Positions 11,461-23,900 of a stretch of 64,000 nucleotides of DNA are shown here, one piece after another (positions within the stretch are counted from its first letter, which is position 1; each line of letters opens with the position of its first letter). The notes beneath the pieces were generated by a model, which did no database searches, had not been told where the DNA came from, and worked only from the letters and a program-made list of their open reading frames with translations. The position numbers and the translations under genes are program-made. The DNA is from Datnioides undecimradiatus (taxonomy: Eukaryota > Chordata > Actinopteri > Lobotiformes > Datnioididae), in contig WARS01000015.1 of the NCBI GenBank assembly GCA_008933995.1, forward strand, positions 1,083,501 through 1,147,500, written 5' to 3'.

Positions 11461-14400
11461 CTACCCCCGAGTGATTCAGAATCCAGCCAGAGAAAAAGTC
11501 CAAAAAAGAAAACATGCTTTTGAACTGCCGGCCAAAACGGAAACATGGTCTACTAAGCTGCTTTTTAACCTGAACTACAAAGGCCACTTTTTTCCTTTCT
11601 TCCAATAATAATAAATGGGATATTTTCCTTTATTACACATATTATGTTTCTTGGTGGTAAGATCAAAGGGCGATAATGCGCGACACCATCGGCACAAGTG
11701 TTTATTACCTGGCACTTCCTGTTTAGTTCTCCATCAGTCAGCATTTCAGCTCGCTACAACTCCCAAAAAAACCCCAAAAAACCTCTTTAACACCAGAAAG
11801 AAAACTGCAGTAGCCGGGGTACAGAATGTTTCTCCTCTGGAAATGACATCAATTTCATTGCGCCGACTGCAGAGGTCAGCTTTGAGGATCAGATTCATAC
11901 CATTTTAATACCAGCGATGACATTTCCCTACACACCGGCCGTTACACCGTCTACCCTTCCCTCCCTGCGAGAACAACAGCACTAAAGGCCGTTCATATAC
12001 GGGACAAGTTCAGCGCGACCTGTCACATTCATCTCTATTTCCCGTTCACCACGGGGCATTTGAACCACATCAGAATCTATTACTACCATGCAGATTCAGC
12101 CCCCGCTGACAATACAAATCACGATAAGATGGAGCAGTGACTCCATAAACACCTTTGCTTATATATCACATCATACGAGCTGGGCAGGATAGTAGATCCC
12201 ACACTTGTGATCTATGTGATCGTCTATTCATATGGATGGACTAAAGATACGGATATCATTACATCTCTGTCTGTCTTTAACCTGTGTCTGATACTACCCC
12301 ATTAAAACAATAGATATAAATAGTCGTGTGTGTGTGTGTGTTTATCTGTAGGAGCATCCATCACTCAGCAGTGGGAGCTCAGAATCAGTTGCTTGTGAGG
12401 AGAGATTTATGCTGTAATGCATCAAATCAACAGACCTTTACAGTAAAATATGATTTTATCAATAGGCCTGATCAATAGTGCATGCAAGACGCTGTGTAAT
12501 TATTACAGGGGTCCGTATCAATAAAACTGTCACGCATGACCTCCTGCCAAAGGCTATGAAGCTGGGAGTCACAGACAGTCGAAGAAAGGTTTGTGTCGTG
12601 GCCCTGAGATGTTTAATTACCTGTGCATAAGGTCACGTCTTTGATGTACTATAACTTATCAGGACATCTCGTCTGAGATGCGAGTCAGGCACGGAAAGTT
12701 TCAGCAGCATACAGCACGGCTACCGCTGCACAGCAACGCATTTAAACCCACTATAATGCACGTATATGACGCATTTTACCGACCAATTAATACTGCCAGG
12801 CCTGTTTAAAAACTGTCGCTGTTGGTGAGCAGTGTTCCCCCCGCACCTCTGCAGACATTAGAGATTATAAATGATAGAGACGCGGCCGACTGTCTTCACT
12901 GGAGTGAGGATCATTTGTCCTGAAGCAAGGCAATCCAAGAGTGGAAGAGAGACTGTCAAAAAGAGCTTTGTATTACACTGTAGTGGGAGCTCGCCGCATT
13001 AACACGCTCGCACACGGTCACATACACACGCGTACAGTACACCAGAGAGAGAGCGTGAGGCAGGGACCAATGAGGCAGTTTATATCGGGATTTTGTTTCA
13101 CAGCCACGGCCTCCTGGGAGAGAGGGGTCTGCCAATAACACTTAAGAGACAGAGCAGGAAAAGTAAGTGCTTTTATTACAGCTCATCACTCATGTAATTT
13201 CTGGCAGCATTTGTGATTACAGATCAAGTGATTGACTAACTACACATTCGGCGGCTGAGTTATGAACCGGGTGCCTACCATTCCAGCCCCGGCAGATTCT
13301 CCGTGTCAGCTGTAACTCATCCTCTCCCAGGGCGCTAAATCAAAGAGCACACTGCGGGCCGGAAGAGTTAAATAATAACTTGAGCTTTATTGTAAATCTG
13401 TCAGAAATTAAACCTGCATGGACGTCGTCTTGGCCCTGATGTTGTACTGCATGGGGTGAAGAGGCTGGATGGAGGGGATCAATAGAGGCCCTGATGGAGG
13501 TATTGATGGATGACAGGTGAAGTGGGTGTGCGTGCGCTCGTTGCGTGCGTGCGTGTGTATGTGTGTGTAAGGGGCGGGATTGAATCACCCCGGGGTTAGG
13601 TAGAGAGCACGGCTCAGGGTGTTTAATCGACAGGTCTCACCTTGAATCGATTGGCAGGAGTCTCGCAGGGCAGAGACGTGATACACACAACCAACACTTA
13701 CTCACACGCACCAAAACAAACCATAGGGAGTGCAACAGACGGTGGGGTGGGATGAGGGCGGATGTCTCAATGCCATTACTGCCGCATGCCTGTATATGGT
13801 CCTCTCAAACATGAATCTACATAAGGCTCTTTTACCTTTAAAAGCTGGAATCAAGGTGCTCTATAGCTGTGGTGCCCACTTCTAGTCTTTGTCCAGCTGA
13901 AATGACGACTACTACGACGAAATCAAAAACAGGAATGACAGCAAATGTATATTTCAGCATAAACTGTAACTTTCATAAGTTTCATAGGTAAATGTTATAA
14001 GGCAACGCTTAAAGTGATAAAACACTGCTTAGTAAATAACTACAGATGTTAATAAGAAACATTATTGAGAAATAAGTTTACTTTCACTAAACTTTTGTGT
14101 CCTACATGAAACAAACTGTAAAACTTAGTGACAAACTGTCTTAAATTTGAGTTATGACAAAGAAATATCCCATGTGCCACCTAAAATGAAATCCACACCA
14201 GTGGAATTACCATGTGTTTGTGGTCTGCTCTGTGGCAAAAAAAAAAAAAAAAGTGTTTGGATGCAGCACAGAGAAACTGAAGGAGCTCTCTCTGAGAAAC
14301 ACGAAAAACAAAGCAGAGTTAAGACGCAGAGCAGAGCGCACTCGAAAGAAGCCGTGTTTCCTGTAATGATCCTGCTTTACTATGGGAAACCGCATCATAC

Positions 14401-17400
14401 AGTATTATCTCACACTCAAAAAGGAGCCACAGCAGCGTGCACGTGTGACTCATGCTGCAGAGCCGGGCAGCCATGAAAACAGTCCACCGTGAAATGTCTT
14501 ACAAGGGGCCAAGATCTGAGAGGGCGTTACGTCTTTAATAAACAACACACTGTAAGTATCGCAATGAAGGCGTCTCAGTAGTACGCATTGTAAAAAAAAA
14601 AAACCTCACCCCTGTCAAGTTCTGTTGAAATGTGGTGATTCAAGGACTCTGCAGCTCCAACGGGCGGCTTTGACTTCAAGACCGCAGTCTAATGCTTTCA
14701 GATGAGGTCAAGGTTCGTGAGTGCCGTTGACTGAGGTGGTTCGTAAGAGGAGCATATTTGCCAAATCACAGTGTGGGGTAAAGTGAAGGCCATTAATGCT
14801 AAGCTGGAGCTCTTTGGAGAGCTCTTAGAGAGGCAGGAGAGGCTGTTTGCCAGTCACCTTGGAGCCAAAAGTATGTAGCTTTATATGTGGTTTTCAGAAA
14901 AGCATTATCAAGTAGATAATAGAGAGCAAGTTCTCTCGCCGTAGCCAGTCATTTCAGGAAGCTATGCTTTTGACACTGATGACTTTATGGATACGATGAA
15001 CACGTTTTAATTTCAAATTGCTTACATAACCTGAGAGAAAATGATAATTACACACATTGAGCACATAATAACATCTGATCTCTGAACACGTGATCTGATT
15101 TTTTTACTGGTGGACACAAGTGGATCGGCGGATTCTTACGGATTCTTCTGAGAAGTGCCGAAGGTTGAATCTGTTCTTCTGTGTGTAGGACAGTACCTGA
15201 GAGGTTCAGAGGAGGAAAGAGGCTGAGAAAGAGAAGTGTCGACTCGTGGTTCCGGGTGGAGGGAAGGGGAAGACATCTGAGCTCGCTGTCCGGGGCTCAG
15301 ATGGGAGGAAGAACAGTAAATCTGAGATGTGGGTCCGGTTCTTGAATGGTGACAAGAGGCTTCTCTCTGAGCTGCAGGACCTGTGCATCTCACAGGGGGT
15401 CTGGGTATAGGTCTGGGTCTGTGACTCTGCAAAACGCTGCTGTCACCTCCAGGTTTCGGGACCAGTTCGGTAAGATGTGTGGCTCCCTCCTGAAAGAGTC
15501 AACATTGTCCTGTAGAGTTGCTTTCTAGTGTATAGCAAACTTCATTGTTAACGTCTTACATTTAGTAAATTACTGTTCTTGCAGTCGTCCACTACTAAAA
15601 ATCCCACCTCAAGCCTGCCAGCCAGTTAATGGACACTGTATTTCCTTTTTTAATCTTAGCCAAAGTGATTAAATACTGCCTCTCAAATCACAAAACCACT
15701 TAGCTCTCTCAATCAAGTTGTAAAATGGACATTTAGAGTAACTATAACAAATAGGGGGTTAAGGGCCAGCAGCCCTGGGATATCCTGATGTTACCATTAA
15801 CACACTGCTGTCAACTGTATAATAAAAGCGCAATCGTGTTTGCATTGTATGAAAAAAGATTTAATATGTGCAAGACCATTTGGATTGGTTCTTTGTTCTG
15901 ACCACTCACTTTTCGAGTTCCAGCGAAGACAGTGGTGTGAGCTCGTTGTCCCGTCAGTATCCGGGGCAAGGTGCCGGCTGTGGGCCTGCAGTTCTCTCCC
16001 TCTGACCTGGGTAGGAGATGCAAAGTGGTGAAGACTACGTCCCGGCTTCCTCTGCTTCTGCATCGCTCTTTCCTCAGCTCCCACGGCGATGGTGCCCTGC
16101 AACCCTCCCTCACATCCTTCTGGTTAAATTTGATTGATGAACGACCGTTTCCTCTCCTGTCCGTCCCCGTCGCAGACCCGGCTGAGGGAAACGCTGAACC
16201 GTGCGACGCTCCACCTCCCTCATCTTTGTTTGGTCTTTCTCCGCGTGCTTCTCGTTCTTCTGCGCTCTCACTTTCTTCTTCTTTTTCCCGCTTTTTAAAG
16301 CCCTCTGGTCTCTTCGGATCTTGAAACAGATTGTAATGAACCTGCCCGGAGTCCTGTCAGGAAGCATACACAGCTTGTTCCTATTGTAACACGGTCAAAG
16401 CAAAATGATACAAAAGCAGAAAAGAACAAACAAGTAGATATAGTTCACTGTAGCTTAGTCGTTGTGTGCATTGACAGATGGTGTGAGTTACTCAGTGTTG
16501 GGCAGTGCTGCTAAAGTTAAAGTGTAACAAAATACCTATTGCTCTTTATTGCTCTAATTGATTTAACTAAGAAAACAACGCTTGACAATCTTACAATAAC
16601 GATATCAGCACGATATTTCTGGTTCGAGTGTGTACAGTAGTTGAATGAAAATGTGTGTGTGTGTGTGTTCATGTACATGCATGCGTGTGTATGCGTGCAG
16701 AGGTGAGAGAATTGCCCTGGTAAGGTTGCCTTCATCAGTGCAGAGTATAATTCTAATTGGCTTTATTAGGGGGCTTAAATCTAATACCAGCTCTGTGCGC
16801 TGCCTTAGGCTCTGTGTGTGTGTGTGTTGTGTGTGTGTGTGTGTACCTCTGTTTGATGTTTACGACTCACCAGATCTCTCGCAAAACGCTTTCTATGTAA
16901 CAGGCGCGAGTCGATGGACTAACACAAACCTATCACAGTAATAAAACTACATTCCCTCCTGTGCCTCAGCCTGGTTGCAGCAGCGTTTCAGCCCCGCTCA
17001 GTAGGCAAATACAGCATTTAGAGGTTCAAGTCCAATGAAGCAGCAGCACTGTGGTAGCAGATGTAATACAGACTTAAGGCAAAAGAAAAGCTGCATGAAT
17101 CTGCACCGCAACATTTGACCCCATTTAAAAACTTGATACCAATTAGAGAGTTCTGGTTGTAAATAATTTAAGAGATCTCTCTCACTGAGCACACACAAAT
17201 AATTTTTACGGGCGCGCACACATGTCCGCATGGACGTGCATTAACCTATGAACGTGCACGCGCGCCGGCATGCACACGTGGACACGCGCATGCACGCACA
17301 TAGATTCCACCATGCTCTGGAAACAGACTTCTTAATGAAGCCTTCTCCAAGTGAAAGTAGAGCAGAAATACATACTGGCCCATTTCTGCCTTCGGTTCAC

Positions 17401-17900
17401 CCCCCTCTCCTCGCTCTCTCCCTCTCCCTCACCTTCTGCACATCATTTGTTTTATTCATGTTTCGTTGTCTTTCTCTGTTGTCTCAATGAGTTAAATCAC
17501 AACCCCTAATTTATGGCTACAGGCAAAGACAATTCTACAAACAAACTGGCTGATGAGAGGGGGGATGACTGAAAACATACGCGCCGAGCGGCGTGTGTGT
17601 GTGTGTGTGTGTGTAAATCTTAAAATGTCTGTTACTGTCTTTTTATCTGTGGTTATTTACATAAAAAATGACAACGTGCCTAAAAGAATGGCTGCGATGC
17701 AAAATGAGAAAAGGCTGTGCACTGGAGGAGAGGGGGAGCAACAGAGAGAGAGAGAGAGAGAGGGGGGAGAGAGAGTAAATCCAGTGACACTGAGTGGGGA
17801 GCACTCAGGTGTGGTGAGAGGATTATACAAAACCCTGAGTATGAATGACAGTAAACACCTGAATGACAGAGAGATGGGGAGGGGCGGGAAGCTTGAGTGA

Positions 17901-17942
<42 letters not shown>

Positions 17943-20866
17943 CACTGGGTGACAGTTCAGTGGTCCTCGCTGATATTCACTGAGAGGTGAGCGAATATAT
18001 TCAGCACTTAATGTTTTGAGGGCTGTGCTGTTTACTCAAGTGCAACTTGTTATACTGTATCACTCATTACTGACGTGTTGATTTTACAGCATGTGCGGAG
18101 AAAGTGAGACAAAGAAATGAAAGAGGGTTTGAGCGGCAAACAATGGGCTGCGTGGGAATGAGGATGTCAACACGGCAGGCAGGGAGTGTGGAAGAGGAAG
18201 ATATCAATCAGGAGCGATCCACCGCAAGAGTTAGCAAGTGAGTTACAGATGGGACTATACAGTATACAAGTAAGTCAATAAAAGGGCTATAGAGCAAGAA
18301 AGAGGAGGTATGTTTATCTTACTCGCACTGTGTTTTCTTTCTCCGTGCACTCCGTCGGTAGGGGATTGCTGACAAGGTCTCTGAAGCGAGTTTCAGTTTC
18401 TGGGTGAGCACACTCCCCGTTCTTCTCTCCGCTTCCTGAAACACAAACACACCTCTCTCAGCATCCCCAATCAACACTTCAATGCCCTTTAGTTTGTCTG
18501 TAAATCCACTCCTTGGCTCACGGGTCTCTATTTCATGGCTTTTCAGTTGCCACATCGTGTTGTCAAAACAGCATTTAAAGAGAGAGAGGGAGGGAGGGAG
18601 GGAGGGTGCGCAATGATTTCTGCTGCTGAAGAAAGTCCTTATGCAATGATCTCATGCTGCATTATCAATACGACCCCGCTGATATTTCAAGACTTGGATA
18701 AGAAGCTGCTTTCTTTTGCAAGCCATTAGCAGGAGCGCCAACACATTTGCGCCCCCCCCCCCCTTGTGGAATGCTCAAATGTGTTTTTAACCTTTGGCTT
18801 AAGGTTAAATTCGGAAGAGAAGAGAGCATGTCGATTCCTAGATCTGCTCTTAGCGAAATCCCTCACCTCTAGAGCTATACCACTGTACAGCGCTGACTCT
18901 ACATGAAGCGTGACCCCGTTTCCCCCACGGCGACCCCCTCCTTCCCCTCACAGCCTTGGAAGATAGAGGAGCACAGGGGAGAGGCATGCCAAGGCAGTAG
19001 ACACTTTTAAGCAAAGATTAAAGGTTTTTCTTTTTAATCAGTCATTTGGCAGCGATGTTAGCATTTCACCCTGGTGCGGCTAAGGATCAATTTTTAATGC
19101 TGCTGTGCAGAGAGCAGACAGGGTGATTGGCAAGAGAGAAGCTATTTACAAAGGATCTATTTACAAATTTTCCATAGAAATATGCAGAGGGCACAATTGA
19201 CATCTCTTACAGAATTTTAAATGAGCCCTCTCCCTTTTTTCACTTCGTCACGAGGCACGACCTCTGTGAGCCCCTGGTGATCACTGCTCTGTGTGTGTGT
19301 GTGTGTGTGTGTGTGTTCAATCACATGAGTCTCACATGTAAGAATAATAAAGGGATCTGCACCTCTCCCTTGTGTTGCATTGTGTTACATTTCTCCACGT
19401 TGTGCTGCCAGGGGCTGGGTAACTAGGTCAATCAACCCTGGTGTAAACACATCATAGGAATCCAACAAGAACATGCTAATGACAATGACTCTTTTTAAAT
19501 CTTTATCCCTCCAATATTTCCACTCTTCTAAGCCATAATGAAGCTTTATATATACAATACAACCCCTTAAGGGGTGTCAACTTAAGCTTGTGCAGATCTA
19601 AGGAAAGGGGATAGTGAGCAGCCATACACACCAAGTGTACTTCAGTACTATGTAACGTCTACAGTGAGAGCTACAGCAAAAATGCAAAAGATACTACTGA
19701 ACAATGCAAAGTTTGTTTGATGTTGATTTAAATCTTAAAGCATCAGTGTTTCTGTTAGAGTGTGTTGGACAGTAGTGACATTAGGACAAAAGACGGCACA
19801 CAACCGAAATATTCAGACCCGCACAGGTTCATGTTTGGACAGCCCTGACATCGCCCCGCGCATCAGTCTTCATATCTATCCATGAATCAATCCATCCATC
19901 CATTATCCAACTGTCCATTCATCCATTACCCAGCCGTCCATTCATTCACACAGTCAACCAGCCTTCCAGCCGACCAACCCACACACCATTGATCTAATGA
20001 TTGACCCTGCACTGGGTGGATCAATACTCCCTTGAATGGCATCATTGTAAGCGCTTACGCACAATGGCCGGGCGTTGTTTGTGCAGTTCATTTCCAAGGT
20101 AGCAAGGCCGCGCAGGGCTATAACCGGAGTGAACTTTCCTTTCTCCTCCGCTTATATTATCACGGCAAAGAGAAAAGAGAGGGGCACTGAAAAGGTCTTG
20201 GAGCAGCGAACATCCTGTACACATGCAACAAAAGGGACAGAGGTCCATGCAAGGCTACTCGCAATCACTCACGACTATAAGATGTGAGGATAAGGATGCC
20301 TGTGCATGCAGCAGCTTTACAGACACATAACTGTACTGTTAGGCAGGGAAGTAGACGGAGAGGACTGATAGCGTACGTTCAAACATTTAAAGATGAAGGA
20401 AGTCAAGTGTGGTGGTGCAGATCGACACTTCATCTCCCCTTCCGCCTCTTATATTACTCTATGTGAGTAATACAGCATTTTCTACAGAGAATCACTGCGA
20501 GCGACTATAGTAAAGGTATTCCTTAAACAATATGAACCTGGAGGAGCAGCAGTGTTCAGTAGACTGATGTTCAGTATATCACTGTAGCCTATTGTGGCTT
20601 GGTGTGCATACAGAAACCCAGCTGGGTTAGAGCTGGGGCCGGGTCTTGGCATTAAATGACTGGGACTCTGACAAGTCTCGGAGTTCTGTCACTGCGGTTC
20701 ACAGGTCTTGTTAGCCAAGGTGTCGGCAGGGGTGGAAATGACTGTGTGTGAGTGTGTCTGTGGGTGTGTGTGTATGTGTGTGTGTGAGGTGAGCATTAGA
20801 CAGCACTCCTACCTCCACCTCCTCACCTGACACCGGCAATAAAACTAAACAGGCCAAGGTGCTATG

Positions 20867-20910
<44 letters not shown>

Positions 20911-23900
20911 ATGTGCACACAGGGGAAAAAAAAGGGGCATGTGTGCTGCAGGGTTGTTGCTGCTGTCACCAATTTGCCGGGGCCTCCAGACGGGAGTAGG
21001 AGCAAGGTGACGGAGCTGTGGCTTGATAAACACAGAAGCCCTGCTTCGATTTCCCATCCAGTCCACTTTGGAAACACATGGCTCTTCCTGGGCGCTCTTG
21101 GCCCGGGGAGGAAGAAGGGGGAGAAGGTGGGGGGGGTAGCGAAAGGAGAGGAAGAAGGAGGAGAGCCACAAGAGAGACACAGTGATGGGTGTGCAGTGAG
21201 GGAGATAGCAGTCAGGAGGAGGGTGGAGAGGGGGAGTGATTGGGGGTGAGTAGAGTATGTAGTGGAGATAGGAAGAGGGTAGAAAGAGGTGACAGGCCTG
21301 GTGGGATCAGGTGTATTGACTTCCAGAGAGATGACAGAGCCTCCATGCTTTCACAGACGAGACACACAGAGAAAAAAAGAACGATTGTTGTGAGAAATTT
21401 GAGTGATCCTCTAAACAACTCCTCGAAAAAGACGCTTTGAACAGAGACGTACATCCCTCAACCTCCTCTTCTCGGTACCCCGCTCTCTCAGTCTTTCACT
21501 CTCCCGTTCCCTCCATCTCCTTCCCTTTAGCTTGGAAACAACTTGCAGTGTTCCGCCTTTCAACTGGCATCAGAAGTTTAAAGACCAGCTCCTGTTGGAG
21601 GAGCCAAGGAGTGTCAGCGAAGGAGGTGAGGCACCAAACTCCCCTCTGCCCCCCTAGAGAGTTAAGGAGATCACATTTTAACCCCCCTCACCAAACCCCA
21701 CCCTGCCGCTCCTCTCCTCCATGCCTTAATACCAACATAAGAGGACAAGTGTGGGCTCTAAGCACCAGTGATCAAACACGAGCGGCTGCTGGGTGCGCTA
21801 GGCTCAGGACGGCTGGCCTAATAGGATTGGAAGCCCCCAGGTGAGCCAAAGGACACCTCCAATCAGCGTGATTAGCCAAGGGCTAAGCAGCATTTCTAGC
21901 TACAGCGCTGAGTGATGCACAGTGCTAAAAGGATCACATGGGTTGTGGAGAACGCAAGCAAGTCACGGAGAGTAGTGCCACGCTTGATGGTGCACGTCAA
22001 AGTTTCGTGTGGGATTGATGGAGTTTAAAGTTGCAGTTTCAGTGTGTCAGACTGATCTTGAGATTTTGACTGTTTGCTAATCATTATTAAGTTCACGGAA
22101 GCGCGTGATGTCTGAAGCGGCGGAATAATCTTGTCTCTCTTGCTACTTATAAAAACAGTGCATGTTGTGTACATGCCTGCACGCGGCCTTAAGGCAAGAC
22201 TACACGTGCATACACACACGCATAAATGTGAAAGATCTGCGTGCCCACATGGTGCAAGTCTCACCATTCACACGTTAACTCACACATACATGCCTGGACA
22301 AACACACACACACACACATAACGCATGCACACACACGCACAGACAGGCTTTTATAAACTCATCACATCCAAAAAACAATTACCAGACTCGGAGCTCATCA
22401 CTGACTAAGCAAAAGTCATCCAGCGTGTAAAACACACAATATAATTAGCACACATCAAGCTGCTGTGTCCTACTGTGCATTAATGATGCTTCCCTCTGAA
22501 GTGAATTATTGTTTGATGAGTGAGAAAGTGAGCGAGGAGGGGCTTTGAGGAGGAGCAAGACATCATTTGGAGAAGGGGAAGAGGAGAAGCCAGCGAGGGG
22601 GGAAAAGGAGCGGGTGTAAAGACGCAGAACCTGGCTGGTTTTTACTTTCACTGACCCAAAAACAGTTAATCAGAGAGAAATGAGAGCACTTAGGCGTAGA
22701 TGATAGATTACTCACCTGTGAGGGCCATCATGTGCCACGTACCACAGGCCACATCACACACCTGTGTAAAAACAGTTTTTAGGCTATAAGCAGTACAAAA
22801 CATCACAGGAGGTATCACTGGAGACGCTATCCCTAGATGCCCCTGCAACATTTGGTAAACCTACCTAAAGTTAGCCTACAAAGACGCCTCTTTGGTATCT
22901 TTACCTTCTTGGATACCTGTTGAAAGGATGCGTGCGTGCGAACAGCGCGGTGAGGATTCATTCTAATTCATACACCGCAGAAAGAAAAGCTGAGAATTGC
23001 TTAACTTCTCCCGTAGGTTTAATGTTTCTGTTGTTTAGTGTTGCGTCACTTAGAGCAAGATGATTTCTGGCCACACCTGCTGTGACATCCCTGACTGGGG
23101 AGAGTTGAAGTGTGATACATACTTCACACTTTAAGCCCATAGAAAGCAGTGCAGACTCATCTTTCAGCGATATGTGATTCACTGTGGACTCTTTAAGGAT
23201 TTATGCATATCCAGCTAAAACCAATTCACTCAGAAAATCCAGTGGCTTTCATGTACTTGAGAACTGGTGGAGCCTGAAAACATCATTTGTCCAATCTTCC
23301 TTATACATACCGTTTCGCCTGCGAGTGGAACAAGCTGGGGGGTCCAGAGCCTTTTGAGACCTGGATGATCACTGACCCGGGACACACGGGGGATCTGACC
23401 CCAGAGGAGCAGCTCTCCACCTGCTGCAGGCACAAACACAGGGGGGCGAAATCTTAATCATACGTCCCTGATCACGGTTAAATGGGACTGTTGGACTAAC
23501 ATGTACATTGTTTGTCATACTCGAGAGATACGTGTCACAACTGGCTCTCCCTACTCAGTGGCCCCGGGGCGGGGGAGGGGTCCAGGATGGAAACCGGACC
23601 CCAATCTAGCACAGATCAGCTTGCTCCTGAATCTTACAGCTGTGATTTCCCCCCAAAAGGAAACAACGTAGCCGTCAATTAGAACCACTTAAATGGAGCC
23701 GAGAATTACATCCTGTCAGTTTGGTTTAGTTTAGAGTTGATGTACAGCACCGTATTGAGACGGTAACCCCACCCACACACACACACACACAGACACACAC
23801 ATGCACACACTCACCTGTCTGCGTGGCGTGCCAAGCAGCAGGGGTACGCTCTCAGTTGGCACTTATCAGAGACAGACACACACACACTGTACATACTCAC

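Larger units (their letters stand above)
16354..18322 (-). other. Intron e-f of the RCC1 gene (1969 bp)
   Basis: This contains several GT tracts (16648-16668, about 16813-16845, 17592-17614, 17904-17941), a GA run near 17741-17775 and a possible transposon scrap at 16493-16536. No further coding signal was seen. Confidence 0.75.
18436..22715 (-). other. Intron d-e of the RCC1 gene (4280 bp)
   Basis: This holds (GGGA)n at 18587-18606, a C run near 18752-18764, (GT)n at 19290-19316, imperfect TCCA repeats at about 19875-19950, (GT)n at 20868-20909, purine-rich sequence at 21100-21290 and AC tracts at 22200-22345. No phase-compatible exon was found. Confidence 0.75.

Noticed and set aside
11716..11760. 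45-nt minus-strand exon-like segment reading RAEMLTDGELNRKCQ
   Set aside because: Good acceptor, but phase 0-0 does not fit between exon g (two bases left over) and exon h.
13110..13159. Collagen-like reading GLLGERGLP between a cacag acceptor and a GTAAGTGC donor (plus strand)
   Set aside because: The Gly-X-Y pattern lasts only three triplets and is followed by non-collagen sequence; no neighbouring collagen exons.
20845..21249. Overlapping frames of 111 and 126 codons
   Set aside because: Both run through a 21-unit GT repeat and purine-rich sequence and read as poly-(TH) or poly-(CV).
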